64,000 nt of DNA from Olsenella_K sp036454645 (GCA_036454645.1 JAZHSQ010000005.1:11172-75171), one strand, 5' to 3'; shown: positions 1 to 8,234, counted from the first letter of the stretch. Numbers and translations are program-made. Notes: a model not told the origin generated them from the sequence alone.

Positions 1-300
1 CGTGAGCGCGCCCGGCCAGAGGGCGCGCGCCGCGCGCACGGCCCATGCGGGCACGTCCGCGCCGAAGCGCGCGAGGTCCTCGACGTCCGCGACGAGCCAG
101 GGCAGGGTCTGGGCGCGGTCGCGCCGCTTGATCGAGAAGATCCTGTCGTGGGCGGGGTTGCCCGCGAGGGCCGCGCACCCTATGCCGTAGACCGAGTCCG
201 TCGGCATCACGAGCACGCCGCCGCCGGCCAGGACCGCCGCGCCGCGCCGGACGGCCCCGGGGGCTGGACGGGCCTGGTCGACCTCCATGACGGCGCCCAT
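1..300 (-). CDS. tsaC: Threonylcarbamoyl-AMP synthase (Sua5/YrdC/TsaC family), 3' end outside the window
   Basis: Makes threonylcarbamoyl-AMP from threonine, bicarbonate and ATP, the first step of t6A modification of ANN-decoding tRNAs. About 100 N-terminal residues are visible. After a short lead they read MPTDSVYGIGCAA, then a KRRDR motif followed by TLPWLV, the substrate-binding signature of the YrdC fold. Two in-frame ATGs (300 and 288) are possible; 300 lies 5 nt after the prmC stop, so the genes are probably translationally coupled. The prfA-prmC-tsaC order is a common bacterial arrangement. The gene runs off the left edge, so the C-terminus and any Sua5 domain cannot be judged. Confidence 0.88.
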   Translation of the reverse strand, partial: MGAVMEVDQARPAPGAVRRGAAVLAGGGVLVMPTDSVYGIGCAALAGNPAHDRIFSIKRRDRAQTLPWLVADVEDLARFGADVPAWAVRAARALWPGALT

Positions 301-304
301 GCCC

Positions 305-1519
305 CTACGCCTCCCCGCGCGCGACGAGCACGCGCGGGCGATGCGTGAGGTCCTCGCGCACCTCGACCGTGGCCCAGCCGCCCTGCGCGCGCACGAGCGC
401 GGCCGCGTCGTCGAGGGTCGTCTCGAAGAGCTCGCAGCACAGGGCACCCCCGGGCGCGAGCGCGCGGGGCGCGAGGTCGAGCAGCCTCCTGAACACGTCG
501 AGGCCGTCGGGCCCGCCGTCGAGCGCGAGGCCGGGCTCGAAGCCCACGACCTCCCGCGGGAGCGTGGGGACGACCGCGCTGGGGATGTAGGGCGGGTTGG
601 AGACGAGCACGGAGAAGGTCCCCATGAGCTGGTCGGGCACTCCCGAGGCCAGGTCGCACTCGACGACGCGCACGGCGTCCGCGAGGCCGAGCGCGTCGCG
701 GTTGCGCCTCGCCAGCGAGACCGCCGCGGGCGAGAGGTCGGTGGCGACCACCTGCGTGCCGGGGCGCTCGCTCGCTATGGAGAGCGCGACGCACCCCGTG
801 CCGCACCCGACCTCGAGCACGCGCGGCCCGGGCGCGGGCGCCTCCGCGGCGGAAGCCTCCTCGCCGCCCCGCCCCTCCGCGGGAGCCTCGGCCGGCCCCC
901 CCTCGCCGGGCCCGGGCACGTAGGCCGAGCGGCCCTCCTCGGGACCGGGCACGTAGACGATGGGGTCCACCCGCTCGTCCTCCTCGTCAGAGCCGGCGCC
1001 TGCGGAGGCGTAGCTCGACACGGTCGGGCGCGCGGGGCCCTCGTCCGGCTCGGCGTCGCGCGAGGGCGCGCCGGGCGCGCCCTCCCCCGCCGCGCCCGCC
1101 GCCGTCGCGGCCGGCGCCTCGGGCGGAAGCGGGTCGAAGGTGCAGCCGCGCTCCACGGCCGCGTCCACGCACTCGAGCGCGGCGTCGACCAGGACCTCGG
1201 TCTCCGGGCGCGGGATCAGGACCCCGCGCTCGCACCTGAGGACGATGTGACGGAACGGCATCTCGCCCGTGACGTACTGCAGGGGCTCCCCCGCGGCGCG
1301 CCTCAGGACCGCCGCGCGCATGGCGGCGAGCTCGTCCTGGTCGAAGGTCCTGTCGAAGCTCATGTACAGCTCGACGCGCGTGAGGCCGAGCACGTTGCAG
1401 ATCAGCCACTCCGCCGACAGCCGCGGGTGCTCGTCGCCCTTGCCCTCGAGGTAGCCGCGGGTCCACCCGAGCATCCTGCCGACCGTCCAGGGTTCTTGGG
1501 CCCCCACCGTCCCTGCCAT
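305..1519 (-). CDS. prmC: Peptide chain release factor N5-glutamine methyltransferase with a long inserted linker
   Basis: Methylates the Gln of the GGQ motif of release factors; it sits directly downstream of its substrate gene prfA. Residues 1-115 form the N-terminal helical domain with the PRPETE loop. The SAM-binding Rossmann domain starts near residue 233 (VLEVGCGTG), and the catalytic NPPYIPS motif follows. At 404 residues it is about 110-120 longer than typical PrmC. The excess is one Ala/Gly/Pro/Glu-rich segment at about residues 126-232 containing two imperfect copies of YVPGP-E-G. The ATG at 1519 has GGGAGG 5 nt upstream. Catalytic motifs are intact, so function is expected; the linker is odd. 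Confidence 0.93.
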   Translation of the reverse strand: MAGTVGAQEPWTVGRMLGWTRGYLEGKGDEHPRLSAEWLICNVLGLTRVELYMSFDRTFDQDELAAMRAAVLRRAAGEPLQYVTGEMPFRHIVLRCERGVLIPRPETEVLVDAALECVDAAVERGCTFDPLPPEAPAATAAGAAGEGAPGAPSRDAEPDEGPARPTVSSYASAGAGSDEEDERVDPIVYVPGPEEGRSAYVPGPGEGGPAEAPAEGRGGEEASAAEAPAPGPRVLEVGCGTGCVALSIASERPGTQVVATDLSPAAVSLARRNRDALGLADAVRVVECDLASGVPDQLMGTFSVLVSNPPYIPSAVVPTLPREVVGFEPGLALDGGPDGLDVFRRLLDLAPRALAPGGALCCELFETTLDDAAALVRAQGGWATVEVREDLTHRPRVLVARGEA

Positions 1520-1540
1520 CCGTGCCTCCCACCGAGGGGT

Positions 1541-1599
1541 CCCGCCGCAACGGCGGCGGGCCCCGGGAAGGGGCCGGGGGGCGCTCGTCCCCCGGCCCC
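1541..1599 (-). terminator. Two hairpins between prfA and prmC
   Basis: A perfect 11-bp stem (1570-1580 with 1589-1599, 8-nt loop) lies just after the prfA stop. A second 8-bp stem (1541-1548 with 1553-1560, loop AACG) ends about 20 nt before prmC. Neither is followed by a T tract, so they may give partial termination, pausing or mRNA end protection rather than full termination. Confidence 0.5.
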
Positions 1600-1611
1600 G
1601 TCGACGTCTTC

Positions 1612-2679
1612 CTAGACCGCCTGCGCGAGCTTGTCCGCGCGGTCCTGGGCGGCGAGCGCCTCGATGACCTCGCCGAGCTTGTCACCCAGGAGCACCCCCG
1701 TGTAGGTGCTGTTGAAGCCGATCCTGTGGTCGGTCACGCGGTCCTGGGGCTGGTTGTAGGTGCGGATCTTCTCGGAGCGGTTGCCGTGCCCGATCTGGGA
1801 GAGGCGCTCCGCGCCCTGCTCCTCCTGCTGCTTCTCGAGCTCCATCTGGTACAGGCGGGCGCGGAGCATCTCCATGCAGACCGCGCGGTTCTGGATCTGG
1901 GAGCGCTGGTCCTGCGACTGGACGACCGTGTTGGTGGGCAGGTGCGTGATGCGCACGGCCGAGTAGGTCGTGTTGACGCCCTGGCCGCCGGGGCCGGAGG
2001 CGCAGTAGGTGTCTATGCGCAGGTCCTCGTCCTTGATCTCGATGTCGATGTCCTCGGCCTCGGGCAGGACCGCGACGGTGGCCGTGGAGGTCTGGATGCG
2101 GCCCTGGCTCTCGGTCTTGGGGATGCGCTGCACGCGGTGCACGCCGCTCTCGTACTTCATGACCGAGTAGACCTTGTCGCCCATGACCTTGAACTCGATG
2201 GTCTTGAAGCCGCCCGCGTCGCTCGGGGAGGAGGACAGGACCTCGATCTTCCACTTGCGCGACTGCGCGAAGCGCTCGTACATGGCGAACAGGTCGCCGG
2301 CGAAGATGGCGGCCTCGTCGCCGCCGACGCCGGCCCTGATCTCGACGATCGTGTCCTTCTCGTCGTTGGGGTCGCCGGGGATGAGCATGATCTTGATCTC
2401 GTCCTCGAGGCCGGGCAGCTTCTGCTCGTTCTCGGAGATGTCCTCCTGCAGCATCTCCTTCTCCTCGGCGTCCGCAGCCTCGTGCAGCATCTCCTTTGCC
2501 GCCTCGATGTCGTCGAGCGCCTGCAGGTACTCCCGCGCCTTGGCCACGAGCTCCGCCTGGCTGGCGTGCTCCTTCGCGATGCGCGCGTACTCCTTGGGGT
2601 CCGAGGCGATGGCGGGGTCCATCATCTTCTTCTCGAGCTCCTCGTACGCGGCGATGATCTTCTCAAGCTTATCGCCCAT
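1612..2679 (-). CDS. prfA: Peptide chain release factor 1
   Basis: Recognises UAA and UAG in the ribosomal A site and triggers peptidyl-tRNA hydrolysis. The 355 residues match the usual RF1 length. The codon-recognition tripeptide is P-K-T inside HRVQRIPKTESQGR, which fits the RF1 P-x-T pattern and excludes RF2 (SPF). The GGQ motif is in SGPGGQGVNTTYS; the residue after TT is Tyr where many RF1 proteins have Asp. ATG at 2679 is preceded by GAGGAG at 9 nt. Its methyltransferase gene prmC follows. Identification is secure. Confidence 0.97.
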   Translation of the reverse strand: MGDKLEKIIAAYEELEKKMMDPAIASDPKEYARIAKEHASQAELVAKAREYLQALDDIEAAKEMLHEAADAEEKEMLQEDISENEQKLPGLEDEIKIMLIPGDPNDEKDTIVEIRAGVGGDEAAIFAGDLFAMYERFAQSRKWKIEVLSSSPSDAGGFKTIEFKVMGDKVYSVMKYESGVHRVQRIPKTESQGRIQTSTATVAVLPEAEDIDIEIKDEDLRIDTYCASGPGGQGVNTTYSAVRITHLPTNTVVQSQDQRSQIQNRAVCMEMLRARLYQMELEKQQEEQGAERLSQIGHGNRSEKIRTYNQPQDRVTDHRIGFNSTYTGVLLGDKLGEVIEALAAQDRADKLAQAV

Positions 2680-2742
2680 GATGCACAGCTCCTCAAGGTA
2701 GGTCCCGCCGGCGCGCCCGGCGGTCGAGTGTTCAGCGTAAGA

Positions 2743-2748
2743 AGTCTA
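2743..2748 (-). promoter_or_regulatory. Candidate -10 element upstream of prfA
   Basis: The minus strand reads TAGACT about 64 nt upstream of the prfA ATG. No good -35 hexamer lies 16-18 nt further upstream, only GC-rich sequence. Support is the -10 match alone. Confidence 0.25.
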
Positions 2749-2813
2749 CCACCTGCGCTGCCAGCCCATACGCCGCCCGCCGCGGCGCCGGCGCTCTCCA
2801 CAATCGGCCGGGG

Positions 2814-4256
2814 CTACCTCGACGCGAGCTCCTCGCCCATCGCGAGCCCCATCACCGACGCCATCATGAGCCCGCGCGTCCAGCCGGAGGAGTCTCCCAG
2901 GCAGTGGAGGCCGGAGACGTTGGTGTCGAGGTGGGCGTCCATCATGACGCGATTGCTGTAGAACTTGAGCTCGGGCGCGTAGAGGAGCGTCTCGCTGCTG
3001 GCGAAGCCCGGCACCACGCGGTCGACGGCCTGCATGAAGGCGACGATGTTGGTCATCGCGCGGTACGGCATGGCGCTCGTCACGTCCCCGGCGCAGGCGT
3101 CGGGGAGGGTGGGGACCACGTTGGAGCGCGTGAGCTCCTCGGGCCAGGTGCGCTTGCCGTCGAGCACGTCGCCGAAGCGCTGGACCAGGATGTGGCCCGC
3201 GCCGAGCATGTTCATGAGCTCGCCCACGTGCCGCGCGTAGTCGATGGGCCTGTCGAACGGCTCCCTGAAGCTCTGCGAGCAGAGGACCGCCAGGTTGGTG
3301 TTGGGGCTCTTGCGCCCCTTGTAGCTGTGGCCGTTGACCACGGCGAGGCCCCCGTCGTAGTTCTCCTGGCTCACGAAGCCGCCCGGGTTCTGGCAGAAGG
3401 TGCGCACCTTGTCGCGGAACGGGTTGGGATAGCCCACGAGCTTGCTCTCGTACAGGACGTTGTTGACGTCCTCCATGACCTCGTTCCTGACCTCGACGCG
3501 CACGCCCATGTCGACCGGCCCCGGCTCGTGGGCGACGCCGTGCTCGTCGCACATGCGCTCGAGCCAGGCTGCGCCGCGCCGCCCCGTCGCGACGACGGTC
3601 TCCCGCGCGCGGAGCTCGACCTCGCCCGCAGGCCCGCGCACCCGCGCCCCCAGGCAGCGCCCACCCTCGACCATGACCTCGAGGCACTCGTGCTCGAAGA
3701 GGACCTCGACGCCGGACTCGAGCAGGCGCCGCTCGATCGCGAGGTAGATCCTCTGGGCGCACTCCGTGCCGAGGTGGCGGACCGGGCAGTCCACGAGCTT
3801 GAGCCCGGCCCGGATGGCGCGGCGCCGGATGTCGGCGACGAGCTCGGGCGAGCCCGTGCCCCAGGTGCGCGCGTCGGCCCCGAAGCCGAGGTAGGCGTCG
3901 TCGACGCGCCCGATCGCATCCTGGACGAAGTCGCGGCCGAGGAGCTCGGGGAGGTCGCCGCCCACCTCGCAGGAGAGCGAGAGCTTGCCGTCGGAGAAGG
4001 CCCCGGCGCCCGCGAAGCCCGTGGTGATGCGACAGGGGTGGCAGTGGGCGCAGCCTCCCCCCGACGCCTTGGGGCAGCGCCTCCGCTCGATGGGCAGCCC
4101 CCGCTCGACGATGGTGACGCGGCGCGCGCCGCCGTGGGCGAGAAGCCCCAGCGCGCAGAAGATGCCCGCCGGGCCCGCCCCCACGACGAGCACGTCCACG
4201 TCCCTGACCGACGCGTCCGGACGCGCGGCGGGCGCGCCGGAGACCCCCTGTGCCAT
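2814..4256 (-). CDS. FAD-dependent dehydrogenase-like protein (COG2509-type)
   Basis: A 480-residue flavoprotein of unknown substrate. Near residue 25 it has the dinucleotide-binding VLVVGAGPAG motif, then a Cys-rich stretch (CPKASGGGCAHCHPC) followed by GFAGAGAFSDGKL, characteristic of the FAD-dependent protein family COG2509. A late GD-S-GWTRG motif near the C-terminus is the usual second FAD-contact region. ATG at 4256 is chosen because GGGGG lies just upstream; an ATG 23 codons earlier has no ribosome binding site. It is divergent from the trigger-factor-like gene. Function in vivo is not known for the family; a redox enzyme is likely. Confidence 0.85.
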   Translation of the reverse strand: MAQGVSGAPAARPDASVRDVDVLVVGAGPAGIFCALGLLAHGGARRVTIVERGLPIERRRCPKASGGGCAHCHPCRITTGFAGAGAFSDGKLSLSCEVGGDLPELLGRDFVQDAIGRVDDAYLGFGADARTWGTGSPELVADIRRRAIRAGLKLVDCPVRHLGTECAQRIYLAIERRLLESGVEVLFEHECLEVMVEGGRCLGARVRGPAGEVELRARETVVATGRRGAAWLERMCDEHGVAHEPGPVDMGVRVEVRNEVMEDVNNVLYESKLVGYPNPFRDKVRTFCQNPGGFVSQENYDGGLAVVNGHSYKGRKSPNTNLAVLCSQSFREPFDRPIDYARHVGELMNMLGAGHILVQRFGDVLDGKRTWPEELTRSNVVPTLPDACAGDVTSAMPYRAMTNIVAFMQAVDRVVPGFASSETLLYAPELKFYSNRVMMDAHLDTNVSGLHCLGDSSGWTRGLMMASVMGLAMGEELASR

Positions 4257-4305
4257 GGCGACCCCCTGTCCCGTGACGGCGCGGGCGGGGCCCGCGGGGC
4301 ACCAA

Positions 4306-4313
4306 AGTATAAT
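4306..4313 (+). promoter_or_regulatory. Candidate divergent -10 region
   Basis: In the 125-bp divergent gap the plus strand reads TATAAT (4308-4313), and the minus strand reads TATACT over nearly the same bases (4306-4311). Both surroundings are GC-rich with no recognisable -35. This could be the promoter of the plus-strand gene, of the FAD gene, or of both. Confidence 0.35.
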
Positions 4314-4381
4314 GGTGCGGCCCAAGCACTATGGCGCCGGCGGGACGGACGGTCCCACCGATGGCGCCGGAAGGGAGACCC

Positions 4382-5200
4382 TTGCCCCAGGACACGAGGC
4401 CGCTGCCGTTCACGGTGGACGGGCGGCCCTACTACACGCTCTCCTCGTACGACCCCGTCAGGATCGAGGTCTACGTCCCCAAGGTCACGGACGAGGACGT
4501 GAGCTATGCGCTCGACGGCATGGTCCGAGACCTCGGCGGGACCGTGGCCGACCTCGACGACCCCCAGTGGCTGCAGGCCCACTTCCACGGCGCCCGCGAC
4601 CTCGGCCAGCTGCGCTCGGCGGTGCGCTCCCAGGTGAGCGCCTCCAACAACCTGGCCGTGAGGGACCAGGTCATATCCCAGACGCTCGCGGCGCTCGCCG
4701 CCCGGCTCGTCCAGCGCGTCCCCGCCGACGCCGTGGAGAGGACGCGCGAGCAGATCCGCGCGCAGGCCGACGCCCGGCTCCGGGAGCGGGGCCGCTCGCT
4801 CGACGAGCACGAGGGCGGCTCCTCGCCCCTCTCGGACCTCATCGACGAGGAGGCCCTCGCCGCCACCGAGCAGGCGGCGGCCCTCGAGGCCCTCGCGACC
4901 AAGCGCGCGCTCGAGGTCGCCGACGACGAGCTGCCGGACCTCCTCGGCGCCGACCCCGAGTCGGCGCGCCGCGTCGTGGAGCGGGCGCGCGAGGCGGGGA
5001 CCCTCGACGACGTGCGCCGGCTCGCGGTGAGGAACAAGGCCTGCCGGCTCGCCGTCTCCGAGGCCTCCGTCGAGTGGCACCGCGAGAGCGACCGGGAGGC
5101 CGCCGAGCGCGTCGCCCAGATGCGCGCGGCCCGCGCGGCGCACGCCCCCCAGGGCGGCCCCGACAACCCCGCCGGCGCCGGCGAGCTCAGGCTGGTGTGA
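4382..5200 (+). CDS. Trigger-factor-like protein lacking ribosome-binding and PPIase domains
   Basis: Residues near 15-50 (YTLSSYDPVRIEVY, then VPKVTDEDVSYALDGMV) resemble the arm/linker that precedes the PPIase domain in trigger factor. The next residues (WLQAHFHGARDLGQLRSAV onward) resemble the start of the helical C-terminal chaperone domain, which continues to about residue 225. The whole FKBP-type PPIase domain between them is absent, and there is no N-terminal GFRxGK ribosome-binding signature. The C-terminus is low-complexity. I prefer the TTG at 4382, which has AAGGGAG 4 nt upstream; ATGs at 4331 and 4361 lack a ribosome binding site. It ends 5 nt before pth, so the two are likely co-transcribed. 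A free-standing holdase-like chaperone is an inference from similarity seen by eye. Confidence 0.7.
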   Translation: MPQDTRPLPFTVDGRPYYTLSSYDPVRIEVYVPKVTDEDVSYALDGMVRDLGGTVADLDDPQWLQAHFHGARDLGQLRSAVRSQVSASNNLAVRDQVISQTLAALAARLVQRVPADAVERTREQIRAQADARLRERGRSLDEHEGGSSPLSDLIDEEALAATEQAAALEALATKRALEVADDELPDLLGADPESARRVVERAREAGTLDDVRRLAVRNKACRLAVSEASVEWHRESDREAAERVAQMRAARAAHAPQGGPDNPAGAGELRLV

Positions 5201-5205
5201 CGGCC

Positions 5206-5796
5206 ATGGCGACGCAACCCAGGGAGGTCCGCATCGTCTGCGGCCTCGGAAACCCAGGCGAGGAGTACGAGCGCACCCGCCACAACGCCGGCTTCGCGAC
5301 CGTCGACGCCCTCGCGCGGCGCGCGGACGTCCGCTACTGGAAGAGCGAGGCGGGCGCGCTGGTGGCCCTCTACCCCGTGCGCTCGCAGGACGGCTCGGAG
5401 CGCACGGTCCTTCTCGCAAAGCCCGAGAGCTACATGAACACGAGCGGCGGCCCGCTCTCCAAGCTCATGCGCGCCCACCACGTCTCTCCCCAGGAGGTCC
5501 TCGTCGTCCACGACGAGGTGGACCTGGCGCCTGGCGTGCTCGAGGTCAAGTTCGGAGGGGGGCTCAACGCCCACAACGGCCTCCGGTCAATCGCGAGCAA
5601 GCTCGGGACCCGCGACTTCGCGCGGCTGCGCTTCGGCACGGGACGCCCGCCCGGAAGGATGTCGGTGGCCGACTGGGCGCTGCGCACCCACAAGGGCTCC
5701 TACCTCGAGGAGTTCCTCGCCGAGGCCGAGGACGCGGCGGACCTGGCCGCGCTCTGCCTCGAGCGCGGCGTGGGGGCGTGCCTGGGCAGGCGCTAG
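5206..5796 (+). CDS. pth: Peptidyl-tRNA hydrolase
   Basis: Releases peptides from peptidyl-tRNA dropped off stalled ribosomes. The 196 residues are of normal length. Visible motifs are GLGNPG near the N-terminus, the catalytic His in RHNAGF, the Asn in SYMNTSG, the catalytic Asp in VVHDEVDL, and HNGLRSI. The segment before the last motif is GGGLNA instead of the more common GG-x-GG. The gene starts at ATG 5206, 5 nt after the trigger-factor-like gene. Pairing of a chaperone-like and a peptidyl-tRNA gene fits a nascent-chain quality role, but that is inference. Confidence 0.96.
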   Translation: MATQPREVRIVCGLGNPGEEYERTRHNAGFATVDALARRADVRYWKSEAGALVALYPVRSQDGSERTVLLAKPESYMNTSGGPLSKLMRAHHVSPQEVLVVHDEVDLAPGVLEVKFGGGLNAHNGLRSIASKLGTRDFARLRFGTGRPPGRMSVADWALRTHKGSYLEEFLAEAEDAADLAALCLERGVGACLGRR

Positions 5797-5797
5797 G

Positions 5798-5834
5798 GCG
5801 GGCGCCAGGGCCACGCCCGCGGGCGCTCGCGCCC
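5798..5834 (+). terminator. GC hairpins after pth
   Basis: A 7-bp stem GCGGGCG/CGCCCGC (5798-5804 with 5814-5820) is followed at once by a second stem GGGCGC/GCGCCC with a 2-nt loop. There is no T tract. This may be a weak terminator for the pth unit. Confidence 0.35.
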
Positions 5835-5851
5835 TGCTCGCAAGGCCGGCC

Positions 5852-5877
5852 TTGCATTCGTTACGAAAGAGTACTAT
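5852..5877 (+). promoter_or_regulatory. Candidate promoter for nfnAB
   Basis: TTGCAT (5852-5857) and TACTAT (5872-5877) are recognisable -35/-10-like hexamers, but the 14-nt spacer is short, so support is modest. The position, about 110 nt before nfnA and after the pth hairpins, is suitable. Confidence 0.35.
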
Positions 5878-5890
5878 GGAGAAGGTCTTT

Positions 5891-5962
5891 TGCCGCGGGT
5901 GCGCTGTCCCCGCGGCATGTGGTGGGCGCCATCCGCGCGCGGGGAGCGCGCAGGCGGCGCCC
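5891..5962 (+). promoter_or_regulatory. Structured 5' leader of nfnAB
   Basis: Two stems are visible in the presumed leader: TGCCGCGGG/CCCGCGGCA (5891-5899 with 5909-5917), then GGGCGCC/GGCGCCC (5924-5930 with 5956-5962) enclosing an inner GCGCGC/GCGCGC stem. I recognise no known riboswitch consensus. The ribosome binding site (GAGAGGA, about 5973) lies just downstream of the second stem, so an effect on translation is possible but unproven. Confidence 0.3.
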
Positions 5963-5988
5963 GGAAGTATTGGGAGAGGAGTTCGTTG

Positions 5989-6831
5989 ATGTACAAAATC
6001 CTCGATAAGACGCAGTTCTCGGAGAAGGTGTTCAAGTTCCGCATCGAGGCGCCCCAGATGGCGCGCCACGCGCACGCAGGCCAGTTCCTGATGGTGCGCG
6101 CCAACGAGACGGGCGAGCGCGTCCCCTTCACCTTCGCGGACTGGAACCCCGAGGAGGGCTGGGTCGAGTTCATCTTCATGGTGGTCGGCAAGACCACGAT
6201 GATGCTCTCGACCTACGAGGTGGGCGACTGCATCCAGGACGTCACCGGCCCGCTCGGCCAGCCGAGCGAGTTCGGCAAGGGCAAGTGGTGCGTCATCGGC
6301 GGCGGCGTCGGCCTGGCCATCGCCTTCCCGATCACGCGCCAGCTGGTCGAGAGCGGCATGGAGGTCCACGCCATCATGGGCGCCCGCACGAAGGACCTGC
6401 TCCTGCTCGAGGACCAGTTCCGCTCCATCCTCCCGGACGACCACATCCACATCACCACGGATGACGGCTCCTACGGCGAGAAGGGCGTCGTCACCGCGCC
6501 CGAGGACCGTCTGCTCGAGTCCGGCGCCGCCGACCACGTCTTCTGCGTCGGCCCCGTCCCGATGATGAAGTTCGCCACCCTGACCGCCGTCAAGCACGGC
6601 ACCCCCATCCTCGCCTCGCTCAACCCCATCATGGTCGACGGCACCGGCATGTGCGGCTGCTGCCGCGTCGAGGTCGGCGGGGAGACCAAGTTCGCCTGCG
6701 TCGATGGCCCCGACTTCGACGCGAGCAAGGTCAACTGGGACGACCTGCGCGCACGCCAGGCCGCCTATCGTACCGAGGAAGGACAGGCCATCAAGGCCTA
6801 TGAGGAGGCGAGGTGCGCATGCCGCAAGTAA
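5989..6831 (+). CDS. nfnA: NfnA / sulfide dehydrogenase-type FAD/[2Fe-2S] subunit
   Basis: Small subunit of the NADH-dependent ferredoxin:NADP+ oxidoreductase, which couples NADH and ferredoxin oxidation or reduction with NADPH by flavin bifurcation. The 280 residues show the ferredoxin-reductase-like FAD domain (RVPFTFADW), the NAD(H)-binding GGGVGLAIAFP segment and the C-terminal iron-sulfur cysteines in GTGMCGCCRVEVGG followed by a fourth Cys. ATG 5989 has GAGAGGA 9 nt upstream. Its 3' end overlaps nfnB, as is usual for this pair. The same proteins are sometimes annotated as SudB or a dihydroorotate dehydrogenase electron transfer subunit; the neighbour decides for Nfn. Confidence 0.9.
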   Translation: MYKILDKTQFSEKVFKFRIEAPQMARHAHAGQFLMVRANETGERVPFTFADWNPEEGWVEFIFMVVGKTTMMLSTYEVGDCIQDVTGPLGQPSEFGKGKWCVIGGGVGLAIAFPITRQLVESGMEVHAIMGARTKDLLLLEDQFRSILPDDHIHITTDDGSYGEKGVVTAPEDRLLESGAADHVFCVGPVPMMKFATLTAVKHGTPILASLNPIMVDGTGMCGCCRVEVGGETKFACVDGPDFDASKVNWDDLRARQAAYRTEEGQAIKAYEEARCACRK

Positions 6832-8234
6832 ATGGTCGCTACGTCCCTAACGTAAAGGCCCCCAGGACCCCGGCCAACGAAGAGGACCCCATCGAGCGCG
6901 CCAAGGACTTCCGCCCCGTCGACAAGGGCTTCACCAAGGAGATGGCGCTCGCCGAGGCCAACCGCTGCCTCGACTGCAAGAAGCCCCTGTGCGTCCAGGG
7001 CTGCCCCGTCAACATCAACATCCCGGCCTTCATCGAGGCCATCCGCGCCGAGGAGTTCGGCCGCGGCCTCGACATCATCCACGAGTCCTCGATGCTGCCC
7101 GCCATCTGCGGCCGCGTCTGCCCGCAGGAGACCCAGTGCGAGGGCCGCTGCATCATGGGCAAGCGCAGCGAGCCGGTCGCCATCGGCCAGCTCGAGCGCT
7201 TCCTCGGCGACCAGCCCGAGCTCGCCTCCGAGCCCAAGATGGCCCCCAAGAACGGCAAGAAGGTCGCCGTCATCGGCGCCGGCCCCTCCGGCATCACCTG
7301 CGCCGGCGAGCTCGCCCGCAACGGCTTCGACGTCACGGTCTTCGAGGCCTTCTTCACCGGCGGCGGCGTCCTCGCCTACGGCATCCCCGAGTTCCGCCTG
7401 CCCAAGGCGGTCGTGAAGCGCGAGATCGACGGCCTCGAGAAGCTCGGCGTCAAGTTCGAGTACAACTCCGTCGTCGGCCGCATCACCGACGCGGAGGAGC
7501 TCTTCGGCGAGTACGGCTTCGACGCCATGTACATCGCCACGGGCGCCGGCCTCCCCAAGATGCTCAACATCCCGGGCGAGAACCTCCCCAACGTCTTCTT
7601 CGCCAACGAGTACCTGACGCGCGTCAACCTCATGAAGGCCAACCGCTTCCCCGAGTACGACACGCCGACCAAGCGCGCCAAGAACGTCGTCGTCTTCGGC
7701 GGCGGCAACGTGGCCATGGACTCCGTCCGCACCGCGCTGCGCCTGGGCGCCGAGTCCGTCACGCTGTGCTACCGCCGCACCGAGGCCGAGATGCCCGCGC
7801 GTCGCGCCGAGGTCGAGCATGCCAAGGCCGAGGGCGTCAAGATCCACGAGCTCGCCAGCCCGCTCGAGTTCGTCGCGGGCGAGGACGGCTCCGTCGCCTT
7901 CGTGAAGGTCCAGAACATGGAGCTCGGCGAGCCGGACGCCTCCGGCCGCCGTCGCCCGGTGCCCATCGAGGGCTCCGTCGACATGCTCCCCTGCGACCTC
8001 GGCATCTCCGCGATCGGCACCAACGCCAACCCGATCGCCAAGCTGATCGGGCCCGAGAAGGTCAACCAGTGGGGCTACATCGAGGCCGACGAGGTCACCG
8101 GCCAGACCTCCGACCCGAGGATCTGGGCCGGCGGCGACATCGTCACCGGTGCCGCCACGGTCATCCTGGCCATGGGCGCCGGCAAGGCCGCCGCGGCCGA
8201 CATGACCGCGAAGCTCTCCTCGACCCCCGAGTAG
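6819..8234 (+). CDS. nfnB: NfnB / GltD-like NADPH-binding bifurcating subunit
   Basis: Large subunit of NfnAB, carrying the bifurcating FAD, two [4Fe-4S] clusters and the NADP(H) site. The N-terminal cluster cysteines are in CLDCKKPLCVQGCP and CGRVCPQETQCEGRC. Two Rossmann motifs follow: VAVIGAGPSG near residue 150 and VVVFGGGNVAMD near 290. The tail IWAGGDIVTGAATV is the GltD-type FAD motif. Length is 471 residues from ATG 6819; a GTG at 6813 closer to the GGAGG is possible. The gene overlaps nfnA by 13 nt. It was distinguished from glutamate synthase small subunit by the nfnA partner and the absence of gltB. Confidence 0.9.
   Translation: MPQVNGRYVPNVKAPRTPANEEDPIERAKDFRPVDKGFTKEMALAEANRCLDCKKPLCVQGCPVNINIPAFIEAIRAEEFGRGLDIIHESSMLPAICGRVCPQETQCEGRCIMGKRSEPVAIGQLERFLGDQPELASEPKMAPKNGKKVAVIGAGPSGITCAGELARNGFDVTVFEAFFTGGGVLAYGIPEFRLPKAVVKREIDGLEKLGVKFEYNSVVGRITDAEELFGEYGFDAMYIATGAGLPKMLNIPGENLPNVFFANEYLTRVNLMKANRFPEYDTPTKRAKNVVVFGGGNVAMDSVRTALRLGAESVTLCYRRTEAEMPARRAEVEHAKAEGVKIHELASPLEFVAGEDGSVAFVKVQNMELGEPDASGRRRPVPIEGSVDMLPCDLGISAIGTNANPIAKLIGPEKVNQWGYIEADEVTGQTSDPRIWAGGDIVTGAATVILAMGAGKAAAADMTAKLSSTPE

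Noticed and set aside
6819..8234. Glutamate synthase small subunit (gltD)
   Set aside because: Similar fold, but the adjacent overlapping nfnA and lack of gltB favour NfnB.
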